A stretch of DNA of 5,494 nucleotides. Origin: Mycoplasmatota bacterium. GTDB taxonomy: Bacteria > Bacillota_I > Bacilli_A > RF39 > UBA660. The position numbers and the translations under genes were made by a program. The notes under the pieces are model-generated. The model saw nothing but the letters and a program-made list of their open reading frames with translations. It had not been told where the DNA came from and did not search any database. The stretch spans positions 1-5,494 of the forward strand of contig JAAZDL010000119.1 in NCBI GenBank assembly GCA_012512795.1, read 5' to 3'. Of this stretch, positions 1 to 5,494 are shown in pieces (the stretch's first letter is position 1; each line of letters starts with the position of its first letter).

Positions 1-19
1 AAGTATTTTTTAAAAAAAA
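1..19. other. Untranslated stretch after thiI
   Basis: Nineteen bases of almost pure A and T follow the thiI stop. A T6 run meets an A8 run with no room for a loop, so no convincing terminator can be called. The operon may continue beyond the window. Confidence 0.4.
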
Positions 20-1204
20 TTATAACAATTCACTTTTAACTACATTTAAATCAATTATTTCTATAGATTTTATAGCTTCTTCTATAAGATTATCAAAATT
101 ATATTTAGATTCTTCACTATATATATGTTTTAAATTTGGATTTATAACTGGATGTTTTGGAACAAATATAGTACAACAATCATCATATGGTAGTATTGAT
201 GTCTCATAAGTATTTATTTCTTTTGATATTTTAATAATATCTAGTTTATCAAAAGAACAAAGAGGCCTTAGTATTGGATATGATGTAACATCATTTACAG
301 CAAGCATACTTGATAAAGTTTGAGATGCCACTTGTCCTATACTTTCTCCATTTACAATAGCTAAATACTTATGTTTCTTAACTAATCGTTCTGCTATTTT
401 ATACATCATTCTTCTCATAATTGTTATTATGTATGAAGGATCTAATTCTTTATATATTGTTTCTTGAATTTTAGTAAAATTAACAACATAAAAAGTACCA
501 CCAGAATTATATTTTTCAAGTTCCCTTGCTAAATTAACAACTTTATTTCTTGCCTCTAAACTAGTGTGGGGTAAACTTTCAAAATATAAATAGTTTAACT
601 CAACACCTCTTTTTATAGTTAAATATCCCGCAACAGGAGAATCTATTCCACCGCTTAACATTAAAAGAGCGCTTCCTAGTGTACTTACTGGATAACCACC
701 TAATCCTTTTATAATATTACTACTTTCATAATAATAAACAGCTTCTTTTCTAATTTCAATATTTAAATAAACATCAGGATTATGCACATCAACATTAATA
801 TTACTAATATTTTTTAATATATGTCCGCCAACAATATTATTCATTTTCATAGAGTCTATACTAAAACTTTTATCACTTCTTTTAGTAATTACTTTAAAAG
901 TATCAAAACTAATTTTTTTCATTATTTTAAGTGATTCATCTTTTATAGACTCCTCACTTACTATTTCAGACATATAGCAAACAACTATTTCATAAATACC
1001 AAATATATATCGTAATGTTGATAAAATTAGTTCTATATCTTCTTCTTTAGGATAAATAAACATTCTATAATAATCAGATTTTATATCAAACTCAAAAGAA
1101 GATAATTTATTTTTTATATTCTTTTTTAAAGTGTTTATAAAAAAATTTCTATTATCTTTTTTAGTAGTTAATTCTCCGTATTTTATTAATATTATTTTTT
1201 TCAT
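20..1204 (-). CDS. thiI: tRNA 4-thiouridine synthase ThiI, short form without rhodanese domain
   Basis: ThiI adenylates uridine 8 of tRNA with ATP and replaces its oxygen with sulfur received from a cysteine desulfurase. Seen in the 394-aa product: an N-terminal ferredoxin-like segment opening with a KYGE motif (residues 8-11), a THUMP RNA-binding region at about 60-165, and a PP-loop ATP pyrophosphatase domain with SGGIDSP at 184-190. Conserved downstream stretches include NGESIGQVASQT (285-296) and a DDCC pair (341-344). The protein ends soon after, so the C-terminal rhodanese domain of E. coli ThiI is absent, as in Bacillus. This argues for a role in tRNA thiolation rather than thiamine synthesis (inference). 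The start ATG overlaps the upstream desulfurase stop as ATGA. No good Shine-Dalgarno sequence precedes it, so translational coupling is likely. The stop is TAA. The protein has no tryptophan. Identification is firm. Confidence 0.96.
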   Translation of the reverse strand: MKKIILIKYGELTTKKDNRNFFINTLKKNIKNKLSSFEFDIKSDYYRMFIYPKEEDIELILSTLRYIFGIYEIVVCYMSEIVSEESIKDESLKIMKKISFDTFKVITKRSDKSFSIDSMKMNNIVGGHILKNISNINVDVHNPDVYLNIEIRKEAVYYYESSNIIKGLGGYPVSTLGSALLMLSGGIDSPVAGYLTIKRGVELNYLYFESLPHTSLEARNKVVNLARELEKYNSGGTFYVVNFTKIQETIYKELDPSYIITIMRRMMYKIAERLVKKHKYLAIVNGESIGQVASQTLSSMLAVNDVTSYPILRPLCSFDKLDIIKISKEINTYETSILPYDDCCTIFVPKHPVINPNLKHIYSEESKYNFDNLIEEAIKSIEIIDLNVVKSELL

Positions 1205-2325
1205 TTTATTAACAATTCATTCCAAACTTTATTAAATGCTTTTAAAAAGTTTTGTACTTCTTCCATTTTAGTTAAGTGAGATATACTAATTCTAATTGAT
1301 GTAGTTGATACATCTTTATCTTCTCCTGATATAGCTTTTAATACTGTACTTTCTTCAAGAGAAGAACACGCTGTTGTTGTAGAAATATATACTTCATATT
1401 TTTCAAGAGCATGTAAAAATGTTTCAGATTTTATTTTAATTAAACTAACATTTATTATTTGAGGCACACATAGTTCATTTGAATTAATTTGAATTGGATA
1501 ATTCTTTAATTCTTTTAAAATTTCAAATTTTAACTTTTCACACTTTTTAATATTTTTATCTAAATCATCACAAACAAGTCTTATAGCTTTAGAAAAAGCT
1601 ACTATTAAAGGTAAAGCTGGTGTTCCTCCTCTAAATGGACAATTCTCAGTTGTTCCATATATTAATGTATCAATTTGAAGATCTCTTTTCTTATACAATA
1701 TTCCAATACCTTTTGGAGCATAAATTTTATGAGATGAAAAAGAAGCTAAGTCTACATCATTTAAATAAAATTTTGTTTTACCAAGAGCTTGTGTTAAATC
1801 ACTATGAAATATTACATTAGAATTCTTTTTATTTATTACTTGCCTTATTGTTTTTAAAGGTTGTTTATAGCCTACTTCAGAGTTAACAGCACATATACTA
1901 ATAAGTATTGTATCTTCTCTTATCAATTCTTCTAAATGCTTTAAATCTATTTGTCCATTAGGAAGAATGTTAACAAACTCAACTTCATAACCTATTTTAG
2001 CTAAGTAACCCATTACTTCAAGAACACTCTTATGTTCCAACTTAGAAGTTATAATATGTTTTCCTCTAGAAGCATATTTAAATGCAACTCCTTTTATAGC
2101 AGTAGTATTACTTTCGCTAGCTCCACTAGTAAAAATTAATTCTTTTGGATGACAATTAAATAATTCAGCAATTTGATTAGTAGCTTGAATTAATAAGTCT
2201 TTAGATTTCATACCTAAAGTATGTATTGAATTTGCATTTCCGCTAAATTCTTTAGTTACTTTTATATATGAATCTAAAACTCTATCATCTACAGGAGTAG
2301 TTGCAGAATAATCTAAATATATCAT
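1201..2325 (-). CDS. Cysteine desulfurase, IscS/NifS class, probable sulfur donor to ThiI
   Basis: This is a PLP-dependent class V aminotransferase-fold enzyme that converts cysteine to alanine and carries the sulfur as an enzyme persulfide. Seen in 374 aa: the opening YLDYSATTP (3-11), the SGASESN cofactor loop (67-73), LEH with His98 over the PLP ring, VNSEVG (147-152), HSD with Asp176 and nearby Gln179, the SSHK motif with PLP lysine 200, and the mobile catalytic loop STTTACSS with Cys320. Length is normal. The loop usually reading like GGGQE-RG-R-GT is changed here to GTTENCPFRGGT (224-235), which adds Cys229. Position directly before thiI with a 4-nt overlap suggests a dedicated tRNA-thiolation partner, like B. 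subtilis NifZ, rather than a general Fe-S cluster desulfurase; no IscU or SufU scaffold is in view. The ribosome binding site GAGG (2333-2336) sits inside the end of the RNase J gene, 7 nt before ATG. The stop is TGA, the only TGA stop in the window. Confidence 0.93.
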   Translation of the reverse strand: MIYLDYSATTPVDDRVLDSYIKVTKEFSGNANSIHTLGMKSKDLLIQATNQIAELFNCHPKELIFTSGASESNTTAIKGVAFKYASRGKHIITSKLEHKSVLEVMGYLAKIGYEVEFVNILPNGQIDLKHLEELIREDTILISICAVNSEVGYKQPLKTIRQVINKKNSNVIFHSDLTQALGKTKFYLNDVDLASFSSHKIYAPKGIGILYKKRDLQIDTLIYGTTENCPFRGGTPALPLIVAFSKAIRLVCDDLDKNIKKCEKLKFEILKELKNYPIQINSNELCVPQIINVSLIKIKSETFLHALEKYEVYISTTTACSSLEESTVLKAISGEDKDVSTTSIRISISHLTKMEEVQNFLKAFNKVWNELLIK

Positions 2326-2329
2326 AGTC

Positions 2330-3985
2330 TTACCTCTCTATTTCTTGAATAATTGTTAAAATCACTGGTTTGCATGCAGTTGCTTTGTACAAATAAGATC
2401 CTATTTGTTCTCTTATATCATTTCTTATTTTAACATAATCTGCATACTTACTTGAATGAGTATTATCTTTAATAATTTCAGTACTTATTCTTTTAATTTC
2501 ATCTATTATTTCAGTATTTTCTTTATCATATATAAATCCTCTAGTCATAATCTCAGGTCCAATTAAAATACTTTTATCTTTTTTACTTAATGTACTAGAT
2601 ACTATTACTAGACCATTTCGACTTAAAAGTTCTCTATCTTTAAGTACTAGTTCACCAACATCCTCACTACTTTTACCATCTATTAATATATCATCCACAA
2701 AAATTCTCTCAAAATTATCAACTAATTTTCCTTTTTCGAATGTTACTATATCTCCATTTAATTTCAAAAGTATATTGTCTGAAGGTATACCTACTTTATT
2801 AGCTAAATTTGCATTTTCTACTTGATATCTATATTCGCCTTTTATAGGCATATAATATTTAGGATTAAAAAGTTTTACTAGAAGCATAATATCTTCACTA
2901 GATGCATGATGTCTAACGCTTCTATCTTTAGGTATTTGAGCTATATTTACTCCTTTAATAGCAAGTTCATTCATTATTTTTACTATTGTTTTTTCATAAG
3001 CATCATAGCTTGGCTCTGCAAAACATATAGTGTCAGTCTTTTCAAGAGTAATAAATTTATCATGTCCTGCTATTATTCTATTTATATTAGAATATGGAGT
3101 TTCCCTATCATTACTTATAAGAATAACTGTATCAGGACTTTTTAAATCAGTTAAGTTACCTAACATTGACTCATCTACATCTAAATAACCATTTTTAATA
3201 CTTATAGAGACTATAGAATGAAGTTCTTTACCCATTATAACTAATTTTCTATTTTTTCCTTTTAAAGCATTAAATATCTCTTGTATAGTGTATATATGTA
3301 AAGGAAGAACTGTGAATATTATTCTGTTTTTATTTGTTTCAACAAGACTCTTAAAAAAAGTTTCAAGTTTATGCTTCGGAGATGTGTGACCTTTCTTTTC
3401 AGAAAACACACTTTCACACATTAAACAAAGAACACCTTGTTTTCCAATATATGCTAGTTTACCCAAATCCATATCGTAATGTCCACTCATAGTTGGATCA
3501 ATAACAAAATCAGCCATATATATAACAGCCCCATCACTTGTATTAATTGCATATCCTAAAGTTTCAGGACTACTATGCGTTACACTAAAAGGAAATACAC
3601 TGAAGTCTTTAAAATCTATCTTTTTATGTGCATTTATAACATTAAGGTTTTTTATTTCAACTTTCTCCTCAGCACATTCATATTTAATAATGTCACAAGT
3701 ATAGTTAGATGCATATACATTAACATTAGGTATAACTTTCAACAAATCAGTCAATGCTCCCATGTTCTCTCTATGTGGATGAGTTATAAAAACACCTACA
3801 ATATCTTTTTTATTTTCAACTAAGTATTTAAAATCAGGTATAACATAATCTACGCCATACATCTTATCAGGTGCATATTTCATCCCACAATCAAAAACAA
3901 GTATTTTTCCATCAACACTTACTACATATAAATTTTTTCCATTTTCATTAAGGCCGCCTAGACCCGTTATGTTTATTTTACTCAT
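2330..3985 (-). CDS. RNase J-family metallo-beta-lactamase/beta-CASP protein with degenerate active site (J2-like)
   Basis: RNase J enzymes are Firmicutes exo/endoribonucleases of mRNA decay and rRNA maturation. The 551-aa product aligns by eye over the whole family length: a metallo-beta-lactamase domain, a beta-CASP insert (about 200-350), the returning lactamase part, and a C-terminal domain ending in a PVILTIIQEI-like tail. Numbered from the ATG at 3985, the usual HxHxDH metal motif reads HPHREN (69-74), so Asp becomes Glu73 and His becomes Asn74. His137 (THSSPE) and Asp159 (MADF) remain. The usual HVSGH loop reads SVRHH (about 356-360), and the PxHGE histidine is Lys382 (MPIKGEYR). Ligands for one metal are thus kept and those for the second changed. 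Bacillus RNase J2 also has an altered site, weak activity and works with J1; a similar role is inferred. A longer reading from GTG at 3994 is unlikely because that codon overlaps the Shine-Dalgarno sequence. First gene of the operon with the desulfurase and thiI. No tryptophan. Confidence 0.9.
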   Translation of the reverse strand: MSKINITGLGGLNENGKNLYVVSVDGKILVFDCGMKYAPDKMYGVDYVIPDFKYLVENKKDIVGVFITHPHRENMGALTDLLKVIPNVNVYASNYTCDIIKYECAEEKVEIKNLNVINAHKKIDFKDFSVFPFSVTHSSPETLGYAINTSDGAVIYMADFVIDPTMSGHYDMDLGKLAYIGKQGVLCLMCESVFSEKKGHTSPKHKLETFFKSLVETNKNRIIFTVLPLHIYTIQEIFNALKGKNRKLVIMGKELHSIVSISIKNGYLDVDESMLGNLTDLKSPDTVILISNDRETPYSNINRIIAGHDKFITLEKTDTICFAEPSYDAYEKTIVKIMNELAIKGVNIAQIPKDRSVRHHASSEDIMLLVKLFNPKYYMPIKGEYRYQVENANLANKVGIPSDNILLKLNGDIVTFEKGKLVDNFERIFVDDILIDGKSSEDVGELVLKDRELLSRNGLVIVSSTLSKKDKSILIGPEIMTRGFIYDKENTEIIDEIKRISTEIIKDNTHSSKYADYVKIRNDIREQIGSYLYKATACKPVILTIIQEIER

Positions 3986-3993
3986 AATTATCA

Positions 3994-3998
3994 CTCCT
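3994..3998 (-). promoter_or_regulatory. Ribosome binding site deciding the RNase J-family start
   Basis: AGGAG on the minus strand lies 8 nt before the ATG at 3985, an ideal distance. The in-frame GTG at 3994-3992 shares its first base with this motif, so it cannot be the start served by it. The ATG at 3985 is preferred, removing three residues from the longest reading frame. Confidence 0.85.
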
Positions 3999-4020
3999 TT
4001 AAAAGTTAAACATTAAAAGT

Positions 4021-4026
4021 ATTATA
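4021..4026 (-). promoter_or_regulatory. Sigma-A -10 box for the RNase J-desulfurase-thiI operon
   Basis: A perfect TATAAT on the minus strand lies about 36 nt before the RNase J ATG, predicting a transcript start near 4014 and a short leader of about 28 nt. No good -35 hexamer is seen at 16-18 nt spacing: the candidate (TAGTAT, 4044-4049) falls inside the terminator stem, and there is no TGn extension. AT-rich DNA yields chance TATAAT matches, but position just after a terminator and before a well-spaced ribosome binding site supports it. Confidence 0.6.
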
Positions 4027-4030
4027 CTAT

Positions 4031-4069
4031 AAAACAAACAAAAATACTAGTAAATAACACTAGTATTTT
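4031..4069 (-). terminator. Rho-independent terminator after the pilin array
   Basis: A perfect 11-bp inverted repeat (arms 4041-4051 and 4059-4069, core ACTAGT) encloses a 7-nt loop. Read on the minus strand it is followed by a T-rich tract, TTTTTGTTTGTTTT. It lies 20 nt beyond the stop codon of the last pilin gene, as expected for an intrinsic terminator. The stem is AT-rich with only two G:C pairs, so its strength is uncertain and some read-through into the RNase J operon is possible. Confidence 0.75.
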
Positions 4070-4088
4070 AAAACATTGTATTAACTAA

Positions 4089-4535
4089 TTAGTTACAATT
4101 ATCAAAAAAAACACAGTCTCTACAATCATAGCCTTCTTCAGTAACCTCAGATGTAATAGTATCTATTTCAATAAAATCTGTATCCATATTTTCATTATCT
4201 AGGTAAACACAATAATTACCGTCATACATACTTATTACTGAAACTTCCCCATATTCATCAAAACCAACAAAGTATTCAAAGTTTTTCCTTCCGGTCATGT
4301 CTAACTCATCACATTCGAAACCTGGGATATTAGAATAGCAAGAAGCTCCTCCATTGCTAGTTATAAAATTTTGTTGTGCTGTTTTGTATAAACCTCTTGT
4401 TTCACTAACGAAAGAATTTTTCTTAGCATTATTAAACATTTTCAATATATTTGGTAATGCTATTATTATAAGTATAGCCAAGATTGCTATAACTGCTAAT
4501 AATTCTACAAGTGTAAAACCATTTTTTCTTTTCAT
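4089..4535 (-). CDS. Type IV pilin-like protein, copy 1 (last of the array), six cysteines
   Basis: Predicted prepilin of 148 aa from the ATG at 4535. Seen: a six-residue leader MKRKNG, then the class III cleavage/methylation motif FTLVELLAVIAIL. Prepilin peptidase would cut between Gly6 and Phe7, leaving Glu at mature position 5. A single hydrophobic helix with Pro at mature position 22 anchors the subunit in the membrane and forms the filament core in this family. The rest is an acidic exported domain with Cys66, 75, 109, 138, 141 and 147, matching the six cysteines of both neighbours; three disulfides are possible (inference). The C-terminus reads DCRDCVFFDNCN, with one residue after the last Cys, unlike its sisters. 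An in-frame ATG at 4550 would give an 11-residue leader, but it precedes the ribosome binding site. Whether it is a true pilin or a competence/secretion pseudopilin cannot be told. No peptidase or motor ATPase gene is in view. Confidence 0.88.
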   Translation of the reverse strand: MKRKNGFTLVELLAVIAILAILIIIALPNILKMFNNAKKNSFVSETRGLYKTAQQNFITSNGGASCYSNIPGFECDELDMTGRKNFEYFVGFDEYGEVSVISMYDGNYCVYLDNENMDTDFIEIDTITSEVTEEGYDCRDCVFFDNCN

Positions 4536-4538
4536 ATT

Positions 4539-4544
4539 TCCTTC
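4539..4544 (-). promoter_or_regulatory. Ribosome binding site of pilin copy 1
   Basis: GAAGGA on the minus strand lies 3 nt before the ATG at 4535, a short spacing. It lies between the two possible in-frame ATGs (4550 and 4535) and so favours the inner one. It differs from the matching site of copy 2 by one base, which weakens its match to the 16S anti-Shine-Dalgarno. Confidence 0.65.
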
Positions 4545-4577
4545 TTTCATAAATTTAGTTTCATAGTTAATTAATTG

Positions 4578-5030
4578 TTAACAAGGTCCTCCAAAACCAC
4601 ATGATCCACAAATATCTCCTTCTCCAACAATTTCTGATACAATATCTTCTACTCCAACATATCCATCATCACTATAATAGTAATCTAAATATACACAATA
4701 ATTATCATCTTGCATATAGAAATATTCCATTTCTCCATCTTCTGAAAACCAAATTGAATATGTAAAATTCTTTCTTCCTGTAGTATCTAATTCAGCACAA
4801 CCTTCTCCAAAATCATCAGGATCATTTGAATAACAAGTAAATTCACCATTACTAGTTATAAATTTTTGCTCTGCTGTTTTAAACATACTTCTTGACTCGC
4901 TAACAAAAGAGTTTTTCTTAGCAGTATTAAACATTTTTAATATGTTTGGTAGTGCTATTATAATTAGTATAGCTAAAATTGCTATAACTGCAAGTAACTC
5001 AACTAATGTAAAACCATTCGCTTTTTTCAT
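4578..5030 (-). CDS. Type IV pilin-like protein, copy 2, six cysteines
   Basis: Predicted prepilin of 150 aa from the ATG at 5030, which follows AGGAGG. Seen: leader MKKANG, cleavage before Phe7, then the same helix as the other copies (FTLVELLAVIAIL, Pro at mature position 22). The exported domain is the most divergent of the three: it has a two-residue longer loop between its first two cysteines (Cys66, Cys78), a tyrosine- and aspartate-rich stretch around 116-125, and the only tryptophan of the array (Trp94, TGG). Cys112, 141, 144 and 150 complete the six-cysteine pattern, and the protein ends on Cys in CGSCGFGGPC. The next gene starts 42 nt downstream, so the copies are probably co-transcribed. 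An in-frame ATG at 5045 has no ribosome binding site of its own. Likely a filament subunit or pseudopilin; specific function unknown. Confidence 0.88.
   Translation of the reverse strand: MKKANGFTLVELLAVIAILAILIIIALPNILKMFNTAKKNSFVSESRSMFKTAEQKFITSNGEFTCYSNDPDDFGEGCAELDTTGRKNFTYSIWFSEDGEMEYFYMQDDNYCVYLDYYYSDDGYVGVEDIVSEIVGEGDICGSCGFGGPC
4925..5002 (-). repeat. 78-bp near-identical repeat, copy A (helix region of pilin copy 2)
   Basis: This stretch matches 5417-5494 at 77 of 78 positions by direct comparison; the only difference is at 4962 against 5454. The matching stretch of pilin copy 1 (4430-4507) encodes the same helix but differs from copy 3 at 11 of 78 positions, mostly silent. The identity therefore exceeds what protein conservation requires and suggests recent duplication or gene conversion. 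Confidence 0.85.
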
Positions 5031-5034
5031 ATTT

Positions 5035-5040
5035 CCTCCT
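5035..5040 (-). promoter_or_regulatory. Ribosome binding site of pilin copy 2
   Basis: A full AGGAGG on the minus strand lies 4 nt before the ATG at 5030. It sets the start at 5030 and rules against the longer in-frame reading from the ATG at 5045, which lies upstream of it. Confidence 0.8.
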
Positions 5041-5072
5041 TTCATAAATTTAATTTGATTGTTTTTATGTTA

Positions 5073-5494
5073 TTAGCACAATCCTCCAAGACCGCAAGGT
5101 CTACAATCATAACCTTCTTCAGTTATTTCAGATGTAAGATAATCTATCTCAACATAATCAGAATCTAAATCGTCATAATATACATCCGCAAAAATACAAT
5201 AATTTCCATCATACATATGTATTGTCTCTATTTCTCCTGATTCATTAAATTGTACATAATAATCAAAGTTTTTTCTACCAGTCATGTCTAGTTCATCACA
5301 CTCAAAACCTATCATGTTTGAATAACAATAAGCCCCTCCATTAGTAGATATAAAATTTTGTTGTGCTGTTTTATATAAACTTCTTGACTCACTAACGAAA
5401 GAATTTTTCTTAGCGTTATTAAACATTTTTAATATGTTTGGTAGTGCTATTATGATTAGTATAGCTAAAATTGCTATAACTGCAAGTAACTCAA
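5073..5494 (-). CDS. Type IV pilin-like protein, copy 3, 5' end cut by the window edge
   Basis: The frame does not start at the internal ATG at 5426. It stays open to the window edge and encodes ELLAVIAILAILIIIALPNI just before that Met, which is the pilin helix from mature Glu5 onward. Only the leader and the first four mature residues (about ten codons by comparison with the sisters) are missing. The visible 139 codons contain all six array cysteines and end on Cys in DCRPCGLGGLC. The middle (YKTAQQNF, GFECDELDMTGRKNF, MYDGNYC) is closer to copy 1 than to copy 2, while the DNA encoding the helix is almost identical to copy 2. The stop is TAA, 42 nt before the start of copy 2. It is the most upstream gene visible, so the array may continue beyond the window and its promoter is not in view. 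Confidence 0.87.
   Translation of the reverse strand, partial: ELLAVIAILAILIIIALPNILKMFNNAKKNSFVSESRSLYKTAQQNFISTNGGAYCYSNMIGFECDELDMTGRKNFDYYVQFNESGEIETIHMYDGNYCIFADVYYDDLDSDYVEIDYLTSEITEEGYDCRPCGLGGLC
5417..5494 (-). repeat. 78-bp near-identical repeat, copy B (helix region of pilin copy 3)
   Basis: Partner of 4925-5002, offset by 492 bp. It reaches the window edge, so its true extent is unknown and it probably continues into the leader codons. Confidence 0.85.

Noticed and set aside
5..20. T-run/A-run palindrome after thiI as a terminator
   Set aside because: It has no loop and no G:C pairs, and such runs are expected by chance in this base composition.
1635..1820. Plus-strand open frame of 61 codons
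   Set aside because: It lies wholly antisense to the cysteine desulfurase catalytic core, whose protein is strongly conserved. No ribosome binding site or family resemblance is visible.
2906..3145. Plus-strand open frame of 79 codons rich in Tyr, Ser and Ile
   Set aside because: It is antisense to the RNase J-like gene and its composition is that of reverse-read AT-rich DNA.
3575..3823. Plus-strand open frame of 82 codons
   Set aside because: It is antisense to the metallo-beta-lactamase domain, with no recognisable motif.
3983..3994. GTG at 3994 as the RNase J-family start
   Set aside because: It overlaps the AGGAG ribosome binding site, while the ATG at 3985 is correctly spaced from it and matches the usual short N-terminus of the family.
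4354..4566. Plus-strand open frame of 70 codons with hydrophobic stretches, resembling a small membrane protein
   Set aside because: It mirrors the pilin hydrophobic helix on the other strand. The hydrophobicity is a by-product of that codon use, and the gene beneath is clearly real.
4089..5494. Array of repeats as a CRISPR or transposon-related structure
   Set aside because: The repeated units are about 490 bp protein-coding genes with intact pilin motifs. There are no short regularly spaced repeats, terminal inverted repeats or transposase.

Overview
The window is very AT-rich, and every recognisable gene lies on the minus strand, so transcription runs from high to low coordinates. Base composition, AGGAG-type ribosome binding sites, an RNase J-family protein and a rhodanese-less ThiI all point to a low-GC Firmicutes/Bacilli-type genome, possibly one of the uncultured Mollicutes-related gut lineages; the lineage is inferred, not shown. 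No mobile element, tRNA, rRNA or CRISPR array is visible.

Region 1 (about 5494 to 4089) is a tandem array of at least three small type IV pilin-like genes. The first one transcribed runs off the right edge of the window. Each has a prepilin peptidase site (G before F, with Glu at mature position 5), one N-terminal hydrophobic helix with Pro22, and a variable acidic C-terminal domain with six Cys residues in matching positions. The two gaps between the genes are both exactly 42 nt. The array ends at a hairpin terminator (4041-4069).

Region 2 (about 4026 to 20) is a compact three-gene operon. A consensus -10 box lies just after the pilin terminator, followed by an RNase J-family protein, a cysteine desulfurase (4-nt gap) and ThiI (4-nt overlap). 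The desulfurase and ThiI form a clear pathway: the desulfurase takes sulfur from cysteine as a persulfide and ThiI inserts it into uridine 8 of tRNA as 4-thiouridine. The RNase J-family protein keeps one set of metal ligands but has lost those of the second metal, so it looks like a weak or non-catalytic, J2-like paralogue.

The most interesting signals are the six-cysteine pilin array with a mosaic DNA identity pattern (copy 3 matches copy 2 at its 5' end and copy 1 at its 3' end), the eroded RNase J active site, and the divergent substrate loop of the desulfurase. I see no wholly new system; the pilin array is the best candidate for something under-described.
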